From the NCBI GenBank assembly GCA_934655935.1, contig CAKUHJ010000047.1, forward strand, positions 1 through 12,171: 12,171 nucleotides of DNA, given 5' to 3'. Below the pieces are notes generated by a model. The model made no database searches and had not been told where the DNA came from. It saw only the letters and a list, made by a program, of their open reading frames with translations. The stretch is from an uncultured Oscillospiraceae bacterium (GTDB lineage: Bacteria; Bacillota; Clostridia; Oscillospirales; Oscillospiraceae). Below are positions 1-5,551 of the stretch, in pieces. Each line of letters begins with the position of its first letter. The stretch's first letter is position 1. A program made the translations under genes and the position numbers.

Positions 1-1
1 G

Positions 2-36
2 CGACAGGCAGGCGTCCTCGGGACGCCTGCCTGTCG
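2..36 (-). terminator. Hairpin downstream of argF, probable rho-independent terminator of the arginine operon
   Basis: The left arm (3-17, GACAGGCAGGCGTCC) is the exact reverse complement of the right arm (21-35), with a TCG loop. A C-G pair at 2/36 makes the stem 16 bp. It begins 7 bp after the argF stop codon on the minus strand. The U-tract expected of an intrinsic terminator would lie to the left of base 1, so it cannot be seen. The hairpin is observed; its terminator role is inferred from its position. Confidence 0.7.
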
Positions 37-43
37 GAAGAAC

Positions 44-1051
44 TCATATGGGAAGTGCGCAGGGCGCTGCCAGCGTCGCGGCCATGACGGCCTTGATGGT
101 GTGCATGCGGTTTTCCGCCTCGTCGAAGACGACGGACTGCGGGCCCAGGAACACGCCGTCCGAAACCTCCATGTGCGTAAGACCGAACTGCTCGCCGATC
201 TGGCGGCCAATGCCGGTGTTCAGATCGTGGAAGGCCGGCAGGCAGTGCATGAAGATGGCGCCGGGCTTTGCAAGCGCCATTTTTTCCTCGTCCACGCAGT
301 AGGGGGAAAGCGCCTTGATGCGCTCGGCCCAGACCTCCGCGGGCTCGCCCATGGAGACCCAGACGTCCGTGTACACGGCGTCCGCCCCGGCGAGCGCCTT
401 CGCGGGCTCGGCTTCAAATTCCAGCTTCGCGCCGGTTCCGGCGGCAATTTCCTGCGCCTGCTGCCGCAGCTCCGCGGCGGGGAAGTAGGCTGCGGGCGCG
501 CAGGCGGTAAACTGCATGCCCATCTTCGCGCAGCCGATCATCAGGGAGTTTCCCATGTTGAAGCGGGCGTCGCCCAGATAGACCAGCTTTTTTCCTGCGA
601 GCGGGCCGAGCTTTTCCCGGATGGTCAGAAGGTCCGCGAGAATCTGCGTGGGGTGGAATTCGTTGGTCAGGCCGTTCCAGACCGGAACGCCGGCGTTTGC
701 GGCGAGCTCCTCGACAACGCTCTGGCCGAAGCCGCGGTACTCGATTCCGTCGTACATCCGGCCGAGGACCTTCGCCGTGTCCGCGATGGATTCCTTTTTG
801 CCGATCTGCGAGCCGCTGGGGTCGAGGTAGGTCACGTGCATGCCAAGGTCGTAGGCCGCCGTTTCAAACGCACAGCGCGTCCGGGTGCTGGTTTTCTCAA
901 AGATCAGCGCGGCGCTTTTGCCCTTGCATATCTCATGCGGCACATGCTGCTTTTTCTGCTGCTTGAGCGCCGCCGCGAGCGTGAGCAGGCCGGAAATTTC
1001 CTCCGGCGTAAAGTCCAGAAGCTTCAGAAAGCTTTTTCCAGTCAGATTCAT
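44..1051 (-). CDS. argF: Ornithine carbamoyltransferase
   Basis: This enzyme joins carbamoyl phosphate and L-ornithine to make citrulline in the cytoplasm, the sixth step of arginine synthesis. The 335-residue product has the usual family length. The carbamoyl-phosphate loop STRTR is at residues 55-59 and HPTQ at 133-136. The ornithine-specific SMG loop is in DVWVSMG (229-235), and HCLP is at 269-272. The SMG loop favours ornithine over aspartate or putrescine as acceptor. The ATG at 1051 is chosen because GGAGG (1061-1057) lies 5 bp upstream; an in-frame TTG at 1063 overlaps that site and is less likely. It is the last gene of the operon, 24 bp after the permease stop. A catabolic role (arcB) cannot be excluded from the protein alone, but the argG-argH context favours biosynthesis. 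Confidence 0.96.
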   Translation of the reverse strand: MNLTGKSFLKLLDFTPEEISGLLTLAAALKQQKKQHVPHEICKGKSAALIFEKTSTRTRCAFETAAYDLGMHVTYLDPSGSQIGKKESIADTAKVLGRMYDGIEYRGFGQSVVEELAANAGVPVWNGLTNEFHPTQILADLLTIREKLGPLAGKKLVYLGDARFNMGNSLMIGCAKMGMQFTACAPAAYFPAAELRQQAQEIAAGTGAKLEFEAEPAKALAGADAVYTDVWVSMGEPAEVWAERIKALSPYCVDEEKMALAKPGAIFMHCLPAFHDLNTGIGRQIGEQFGLTHMEVSDGVFLGPQSVVFDEAENRMHTIKAVMAATLAAPCALPI

Positions 1052-1075
1052 AAAAACCTCCAAATCATGCGCCGT

Positions 1076-1771
1076 TCAGCGCCGGTCGCTGCGGCGCAGC
1101 CGCGTTTCAAGCTTCCGCAGCGCCGCCGTCAGGCAGACCACCATGAAAAGATACGTCAGCGCGACCACAAGCAGGGGGTTGACCGCGTCATAGGTGTTGT
1201 TCCGGATGAGGTTGCCGGCGCGCGTCAGGTCCTGCACGGCCACATAGCCTGCGACGGCGGTTTCCTTCAGGAGGGCGATCATCTCGTTGCCGACGGCCGG
1301 AAGAATGTTCTTCATAGCCTGCGGCAGAATGATATGGACGGCGGTTTTCAGCCGGCTCAGGCCGAGACTCCGTCCGGCCTCCATCTGTCCGCCGTCCACG
1401 GCGGCGATGCCGCTGCGGATGAGCTCGGCCATGTATGCGCCGGAGTTGATGCCGAAGGTCACAACGCCGACCGTAATGCCCTCCGAGGACTGCATGATCA
1501 CAAAATAGAAGATCAGCAGCAGGACCACCACCGGAATGCCGCGGACGGCTGTGGTGTAAAGGTCGCAGAGCTTGCACAGCGGCCTGAGAAGCACGCTGTC
1601 CTCGCCGCAGTACTTGACGACGGAGATGACGACGCCAATTGCAAGGCCGATCAGAAGCGCGCCCAGGGTGATGATCAGCGTGTTCTTCAGACCCTCGAGC
1701 AGCATCAGATACCGGTTCTGCTCAAGAAAGGTCGCCTGCAGCTGGGAGAGCCACCGACTCAGAAAATTCAT
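1076..1771 (-). CDS. Polar amino-acid ABC transporter permease (HisM/ArtM/GlnP type)
   Basis: This is the inner-membrane subunit of an ABC importer of the polar amino-acid uptake family. The 231-residue protein has hydrophobic spans near residues 30-52, 74-93, 98-117, 155-180 and 198-217, matching the five-helix core of these permeases. The cytoplasmic loop that docks with the ATPase, EAGRSLGL...ILP, is at 131-150 and keeps the conserved E-A, G and L-P positions. The ATG at 1771 has GGAGG at 1781-1777, 5 bp upstream. It starts 17 bp after the stop of the substrate-binding gene and ends 24 bp before argF. Such permeases act as homodimers or pair with a second permease; only one is present here. 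Being set among arg genes suggests arginine, ornithine or citrulline as substrate, which is inference. Confidence 0.92.
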   Translation of the reverse strand: MNFLSRWLSQLQATFLEQNRYLMLLEGLKNTLIITLGALLIGLAIGVVISVVKYCGEDSVLLRPLCKLCDLYTTAVRGIPVVVLLLIFYFVIMQSSEGITVGVVTFGINSGAYMAELIRSGIAAVDGGQMEAGRSLGLSRLKTAVHIILPQAMKNILPAVGNEMIALLKETAVAGYVAVQDLTRAGNLIRNNTYDAVNPLLVVALTYLFMVVCLTAALRKLETRLRRSDRR

Positions 1772-1788
1772 AGCTGCCTCCGCGGCGC

Positions 1789-2559
1789 TTACGGCGCCTT
1801 GAACGCGACGCCGTACTTGGTGAACAGCGCTTCCATGGAGCCGTCGGAGAGCATCTGCGAGACGACCTCGTTGACGGCGGAGACAAGCGTGTCGCTGCCC
1901 TTGCGGAAGGCGAAGGCGTAGGGCTCGCTGGTCATGGCCTCGTCCAGAACCACAAGGCCCTGCTCCGCGGCAAGCGCCACGGCGACCTCGTTGTCCACGA
2001 CCCAGGCATCGACCTTGCCGGTGGTAAGGGCGGCGGCGGCGTCGTTGTTGGCGGTGAAGGCCAGGACCTCATAGCCCTCGGACATGCAGTAGTCCTCGGC
2101 GGTTGTGGCGGTCTGGACGGAAATCTTCTTGCCGGTCAGATCGGCCTTGCAGGTGATGGGGCTGTCCGGAGTGACGACGATGGCCTGCGCGGCAAGGAAA
2201 TAGGGATCTGTAAAATCGACGTTCTTCTTCCGCTCCTCGGTGACGGTGATGCCGGATACGCCGACGTCGAATTTTCCGGCCTGCACGCCGGGGATGACGG
2301 ACTCAAAATCCATCTGCTGAATGTCCAGCGTCACGCCGAGCGAATCGGCGACCTTCTGGAGAATGTCAATCTCGATGCCGACGACCTGGCCATTTTCCAG
2401 CGACTCAAACGGCGGGAAGTCCGGACTGGTGGCAATGGTGAGCTTGCCGGCCTTCTTAACGGCCTGCAGTGCATCAGAGGAGCCTGCGCAGGCGCTGAGC
2501 GCGCCGAGCATCACAGCGGCGCAAAGCAAAAGCGCCGAAATCTTCAAAAGCTTTTTCAT
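1789..2559 (-). CDS. Amino-acid ABC transporter substrate-binding lipoprotein (family 3)
   Basis: This extracellular receptor captures an amino acid and delivers it to the permease encoded next. The 256-residue precursor begins with a basic, hydrophobic signal peptide and a lipobox LSAC, with Cys24 as the lipidated residue. The mature part follows the bacterial family-3 solute-binding pattern: TIATSPDFPPFE (41-52), GIEIDILQKVA (61-71), and VSGITVTEERKKNVDFTDPY (101-120). Arg110 of the last segment probably holds the substrate carboxylate, and Asp189 in VVDNE the amino group, as in the Lys/Arg/Orn- and Gln-binding relatives. The side-chain specificity cannot be read by eye. Its ATG overlaps the argH stop codon (ATGA), with AAGGAG inside the argH end, so translation is probably coupled. 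Confidence 0.93.
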   Translation of the reverse strand: MKKLLKISALLLCAAVMLGALSACAGSSDALQAVKKAGKLTIATSPDFPPFESLENGQVVGIEIDILQKVADSLGVTLDIQQMDFESVIPGVQAGKFDVGVSGITVTEERKKNVDFTDPYFLAAQAIVVTPDSPITCKADLTGKKISVQTATTAEDYCMSEGYEVLAFTANNDAAAALTTGKVDAWVVDNEVAVALAAEQGLVVLDEAMTSEPYAFAFRKGSDTLVSAVNEVVSQMLSDGSMEALFTKYGVAFKAP

Positions 2560-3971
2560 GTTGTTTTCTCCTTTTTCAGTGTAGTTTCGGGCGGATAAGC
2601 GGCAAGCGCCGCTCTGACGTCTGCGATCTGACGCAGGACCGATTCCGGCGCTGTGCCGCCGTAGGAGGTTCGGCGCCCGATACAGGCTTCCAGGCTGAGC
2701 GCGTCGTAGACGTCCGGCTCAAAGACGGGGCTGAAGCGTTTCAGCTCCGTAAGGCTGAGCGCTTCGAGCGTGGAGCCGCTTTGAAGGCAGAAGGCCACAA
2801 GCTGGCCGGAAATATGATAGGCCTCGCGGAAAGGAACGCCCTTCTTGCTCAGATAGTCGGCCAGGTCCGTGGCGTTGAGGAAGCCGGTCTGCGCGGCGCG
2901 GTACATGACGTCCTCATGCACCTTCATGGTTGCGAGCATCGGCGTGAGAATGCCAAGGCAGAGCGTTACGGTATCCAGAGCGTCGAAAACGGGCTCCTTG
3001 TCCTCCTGCATGTCCTTGTTGTAGGCGAGCGGAAGACCCTTGAGCATGGTCAGAAGCGAGATCAGGTCTCCGTATACGCGGCCGGTTTTGCCGCGGCAGA
3101 GCTCGGCCATGTCGGAGTTTTTCTTCTGCGGCATGATGGAAGAGCCGGTCGTATAGGCGTCGTCCAGCTCGAGAAAGCCGAATTCCAGGCTGGAGTAGAG
3201 CACCAGCTCCTCGCAGAGCCGGGAAAGATGCAGCATGAGCATCGCGCAGTCCGAAAGAAATTCCACGCAGAAATCCCGGTCGGAGACGGCGTCCAGGCTG
3301 TTCTGGCATACGGCGTCAAAGCCGAGCTGCGCGGCCTCCCACTGCCGGTCCGTGGGATAGGTGGTTCCGGCGAGCGCGCACGCGCCGATGGGGCTGACGT
3401 TCAGGCGCTTTTTGGAGTCCTCAAAGCGCCCCAGGTCCCGCAGAAGCATCTGCGCGTAGGCCATAAGCTGGTGGCCGAAGGTGATGGGCTGTGCGCGCTG
3501 CAGGTGCGTATAGCCCGGAAGGATGGCTGCGTAATGCTGCTCGGCGAGCATGCAGAGCGTCCGGACAAGCGCGGTAAGCCGGCTTTGCACCTGCGCGGTT
3601 CCGTCCCGCAGGAACAGCCTGAGATCAAGCGCGACCTGATCGTTCCGGCTCCGGGCGGTGTGAAGCTTTTTTCCGACGCTTCCAAGCCGCTCGGTGAGCA
3701 CGGCTTCGATAAACATGTGGATATCCTCTGCGGCGGGGTCGATTGTAAGCGCGCCCGACTGCAGATCCTGCGCGATGGCGGCAAGTCCGCCGGTCAGCTG
3801 CGCGGCCTCCCCGTCGGTGAGGACGCCGCAGCGGGCGAGCATCTGCGCGTGCGCGATGGAGCCCGCGATATCCTGCTGCCACAGACGCTGATCAAATCCG
3901 ATGGAGGAGTTGAAGGCGTCGGCAAGGGCGGCGCTTTGCTTCTGCGCGCGCCCGGCCCAGAGCTTTTCCAT
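2556..3971 (-). CDS. argH: Argininosuccinate lyase
   Basis: This enzyme splits argininosuccinate into arginine and fumarate, the last step of arginine synthesis; it is a cytoplasmic homotetramer of the fumarase/aspartase superfamily. The 471-residue length is typical. HTARSRNDQ is at 104-112. The conserved GYTHLQRAQP is at 153-162, with His156 the probable catalytic base partner. The superfamily signature GSSIMPQKKN is at 276-285, with Ser278 the likely catalytic serine on the flexible loop. The ATG at 3971 is supported by GGAGG 8 bp upstream. It lies 33 bp after argG with no terminator between them. The Lys-rich C-terminus (TTLKKEKTT) is partly dictated by the ribosome binding site of the downstream gene, which is embedded in it. 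Confidence 0.97.
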   Translation of the reverse strand: MEKLWAGRAQKQSAALADAFNSSIGFDQRLWQQDIAGSIAHAQMLARCGVLTDGEAAQLTGGLAAIAQDLQSGALTIDPAAEDIHMFIEAVLTERLGSVGKKLHTARSRNDQVALDLRLFLRDGTAQVQSRLTALVRTLCMLAEQHYAAILPGYTHLQRAQPITFGHQLMAYAQMLLRDLGRFEDSKKRLNVSPIGACALAGTTYPTDRQWEAAQLGFDAVCQNSLDAVSDRDFCVEFLSDCAMLMLHLSRLCEELVLYSSLEFGFLELDDAYTTGSSIMPQKKNSDMAELCRGKTGRVYGDLISLLTMLKGLPLAYNKDMQEDKEPVFDALDTVTLCLGILTPMLATMKVHEDVMYRAAQTGFLNATDLADYLSKKGVPFREAYHISGQLVAFCLQSGSTLEALSLTELKRFSPVFEPDVYDALSLEACIGRRTSYGGTAPESVLRQIADVRAALAAYPPETTLKKEKTT

Positions 3972-4004
3972 GGCGGCTGCCTCCTGCTTCTGAATTTTTT
4001 CCGT

Positions 4005-5231
4005 TTACGGGTTCAGCTTGCCTTCCTCCATGAGCGCCTGCACCTGCGTGGGCAGGCCCCAGAGGTTGATAAAGCCGGTGGCCTGGGACTGGTCGTAGTC
4101 GCTCGCGCCGAAGGTGCAGATCTGCTCGGAGTAGAGCGAATACGGGCTCTTGACGCCGGCCTTGATGATGTTGCCCTTGTAGAGCTTGAGCCTGACGGTG
4201 CCGGTGACGGTCTTCTGCGTCTCGGCGACGAAGGCGCTGAGCGCCTTGCGCAGCGGCGAGAACCACAGGCCGTTATAAAGAAGCTCCGCAAAGCAGACGC
4301 TCAGCTCCTGCTTCTTGTGCGCGGTGAGCTTGTCCAGGCAGAGCGTTTCCAGCGTTTCGTGCGCCTTGTAGAGGATGGTGCCGCCCGGCGTTTCGTATAC
4401 GCCGCGGCACTTCATGCCGACCAGCCGGTTTTCCACAATGTCAAGAAGGCCGACGCCGTTCTTGCCGCCAAGCTCGTTGAGCTTCCAGATCAGCTCGACC
4501 GAATCCAGCTTCTGGCCGTCGAGCGCCACGGGAACGCCCTTTTCAAAGTCGATGGTCACATAGGTGGGCTCGTCCGGCGCGTCGATGGGGGATACGCCCA
4601 TCTCCAGGAAGCCCTTCTTTTCATACTGCGGCTCGTTCCACGGGTCCTCAAGATCCAGGCCCTCGTGGCTCAGGTGCCAGAGGTTCTTGTCCTTGGAGTA
4701 GTTCGTCTCGCGGCTGATCTTCAGAGGAACGTTGTGCGCCTCGGCGTAATCGATCTCCTCTTCTCTGGACTGGATGCTCCACTCACGCCACGGGGCGATG
4801 ATCGTCATCTCGGGGGCGAAGGCCTTGATGGCAAGCTCAAACCGGACCTGGTCGTTTCCCTTGCCGGTGCAGCCGTGCGCGATGGCCTGCGCGCCTTCCT
4901 TCCTGGCGACGTCCACAAGCGCCTTGGCGATGATGGGGCGGGCGAAGGCGGTGCCCAGAAGATACTCCTCGTAGATGGCGCCGGCCTGCACGGAGGGGAT
5001 GATCACCTCGTCGACCATTTCCTTGGAGAGGTCCGCCAGATAGAACTTGTCCGCGCCGGTTTTCAGCGCCTTCTCCTCCAGACCCTCCAGCTCGTCCGCC
5101 TGGCCGACGTCGCCGGCGACGGCGATGATATAGGGATTGTTGTAATTCTCCTTCAGCCAGGGAATAATGATGGAGGTGTCAAGACCGCCGGAGTAGGAAA
5201 GAACGATTTTCTTGATATCATTTTTATTCAT
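4005..5231 (-). CDS. argG: Argininosuccinate synthase
   Basis: This enzyme condenses citrulline and aspartate with ATP to make argininosuccinate, in the cytoplasm. The 408-residue length is typical of the bacterial type-1 enzyme. The N-type ATP pyrophosphatase P-loop SYSGGLDTS is at 12-20. The nucleotide and citrulline segment [14 protein letters not shown] is at 119-132. The segment [19 protein letters not shown] (173-191) and VENR (266-269) are also present. The ATG at 5231 follows AAAGAGG with about 9 bp spacing. It is the first gene of the arginine operon. The start-codon region coincides with an ARG-box-like sequence, so the first codons (MNKND) may be under selection as an operator as well as coding sequence. 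Confidence 0.97.
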   Translation of the reverse strand: MNKNDIKKIVLSYSGGLDTSIIIPWLKENYNNPYIIAVAGDVGQADELEGLEEKALKTGADKFYLADLSKEMVDEVIIPSVQAGAIYEEYLLGTAFARPIIAKALVDVARKEGAQAIAHGCTGKGNDQVRFELAIKAFAPEMTIIAPWREWSIQSREEEIDYAEAHNVPLKISRETNYSKDKNLWHLSHEGLDLEDPWNEPQYEKKGFLEMGVSPIDAPDEPTYVTIDFEKGVPVALDGQKLDSVELIWKLNELGGKNGVGLLDIVENRLVGMKCRGVYETPGGTILYKAHETLETLCLDKLTAHKKQELSVCFAELLYNGLWFSPLRKALSAFVAETQKTVTGTVRLKLYKGNIIKAGVKSPYSLYSEQICTFGASDYDQSQATGFINLWGLPTQVQALMEEGKLNP

Positions 5232-5232
5232 A
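5215..5232 (-). promoter_or_regulatory. ARG-box-like operator overlapping the argG start codon
   Basis: Read on the minus strand the site is TATGAATAAAAATGATAT. It matches the Bacillus AhrC box consensus as I recall it (CATGAATAAAAATKCAAK) at about 15 of 18 positions. It covers the argG ATG and first codons. Operators inside the start of the first arg gene are known for AhrC. The sequence match is observed; binding is inferred. Confidence 0.45.
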
Positions 5233-5252
5233 TAAAACAGCCTCTTTCTGTA

Positions 5253-5266
5253 TAATTCATGAATTA
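5253..5266. promoter_or_regulatory. Perfect 14-bp palindrome in the argG leader, possible arginine-repressor half-sites
   Basis: TAATTCATGAATTA is a perfect inverted repeat containing back-to-back ATTCA/TGAAT, the half-site of the ARG box, but in the reverse order (ATTCA-TGAAT) without the usual AT-rich spacer. It sits about 15-30 bp downstream of the predicted argG transcription start. It could be an auxiliary repressor site or a coincidence in an AT-rich leader. Confidence 0.3.
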
Positions 5267-5287
5267 ATCATTTCTGAGTGCATAAAT

Positions 5288-5316
5288 ATACTACATCGGA
5301 GGAAGAAAGATGTCAA
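5288..5316 (-). promoter_or_regulatory. Sigma-A-type promoter of the argG operon
   Basis: On the minus strand there is a perfect -35 box TTGACA (5316-5311), a 17-bp spacer, and a -10 box TAGTAT (5293-5288), which is 4 of 6 to TATAAT. Transcription would start near 5281, leaving a leader of about 50 nt before the argG ATG. It is the best promoter on this strand between the two divergent genes. Confidence 0.7.
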
Positions 5317-5334
5317 GCGTTTTTCGTGCCGAGA

Positions 5335-5374
5335 CGAATAATTATGCGCATAAATAAAAATTCATGTATATTCA
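5335..5374. promoter_or_regulatory. Cluster of ARG-box-like operators upstream of the argG promoter
   Basis: The best site is CATAAATAAAAATTCATG (5349-5366, plus strand), matching the recalled AhrC consensus at about 16 of 18 positions. Beside it are CGAATAATTATGCA (5335-5348), 12 of 14 to the core TGAATWWWWATTCA, and a third, weaker copy ending ATTCA at 5374. The cluster lies roughly 20-60 bp upstream of the argG -35 box and more than 100 bp from the predicted PBP promoter. Arginine-responsive control of the argG operon is therefore likely, by inference. The arg repressor gene is not in the window. Confidence 0.55.
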
Positions 5375-5470
5375 TAAGCACATCGGGCATGTTGCACAAG
5401 AAATGCGGCAGACGGCGCGGCGGCAAGGCCTGCAAACCTGCATGATATTCACAAAAAATTCCCAAACTAA
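5375..5470. other. Intergenic stretch without a recognisable gene
   Basis: Between the ARG-box cluster and the probable PBP promoter I see no ORF with a ribosome binding site, no stable terminator-like hairpin and no riboswitch-like structure. There is only a short direct repeat CCTGCA (two copies within 5429-5442) and AT-rich sequence from about 5443 onward. It may simply space the two divergent promoters. Confidence 0.4.
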
Positions 5471-5489
5471 TTGACAAGTGTGATATAAT
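5471..5489 (+). promoter_or_regulatory. Probable extended -10 promoter for the PBP operon
   Basis: TGATATAAT (5481-5489) is a perfect extended -10 (TGnTATAAT). A perfect TTGACA stands at 5471-5476, but only 7 bp before the TATAAT hexamer, too close to serve as its -35. No strong -35 lies 16-18 bp upstream. TTGACA could instead pair with a poor -10, CAGAAT (5494-5499), at 17 bp. Either choice places the start near 5496-5507, about 45-55 nt before the PBP ATG. Confidence 0.5.
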
Positions 5490-5510
5490 AACGCAGAATA
5501 CGATGATTAT

Positions 5511-5528
5511 GCGGCGCGGCAGCGCCGC
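5511..5528 (+). other. GC-rich hairpin in the leader of the PBP gene
   Basis: GCGGCGC (5511-5517) and GCGCCGC (5522-5528) pair perfectly around a GGCA loop, ending 12 bp before the GGAGG ribosome binding site (5541-5545). No T-run follows, so it is not a terminator. It may stabilise the mRNA 5' end or modulate initiation; this is inference. Confidence 0.4.
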
Positions 5529-5551
5529 CTGAGAAGTAATGGAGGAGCTCT

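Noticed and set aside
101..1921. A 606-codon open frame on the plus strand, opposite argF, the permease and the SBP
   Set aside because: It crosses three well-supported genes in antisense, and its composition is that of a reverse-complement shadow.
2781..5255. An 824-codon open frame on the plus strand, opposite argH and argG
   Set aside because: It is the antisense shadow of two unmistakable enzymes. Its product has no domain and no ribosome binding site of note.
5376..5398. A second, more distant promoter for argG (TTGTGC, 17 bp, TATGAA, minus strand)
   Set aside because: The -35 is 3 of 6 and the -10 is 4 of 6; the promoter at 5288-5316 is far better.
5503..5532. A 9-codon upstream ORF (starts MIMRR) in the PBP leader
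   Set aside because: No ribosome binding site precedes it, and it probably begins almost at the transcription start.
5233..5551. T-box, riboswitch or attenuator before argG or the PBP gene
   Set aside because: The argG leader is only about 50 nt and AT-rich, with no T-box sequence or terminator. The PBP leader has just one short hairpin.
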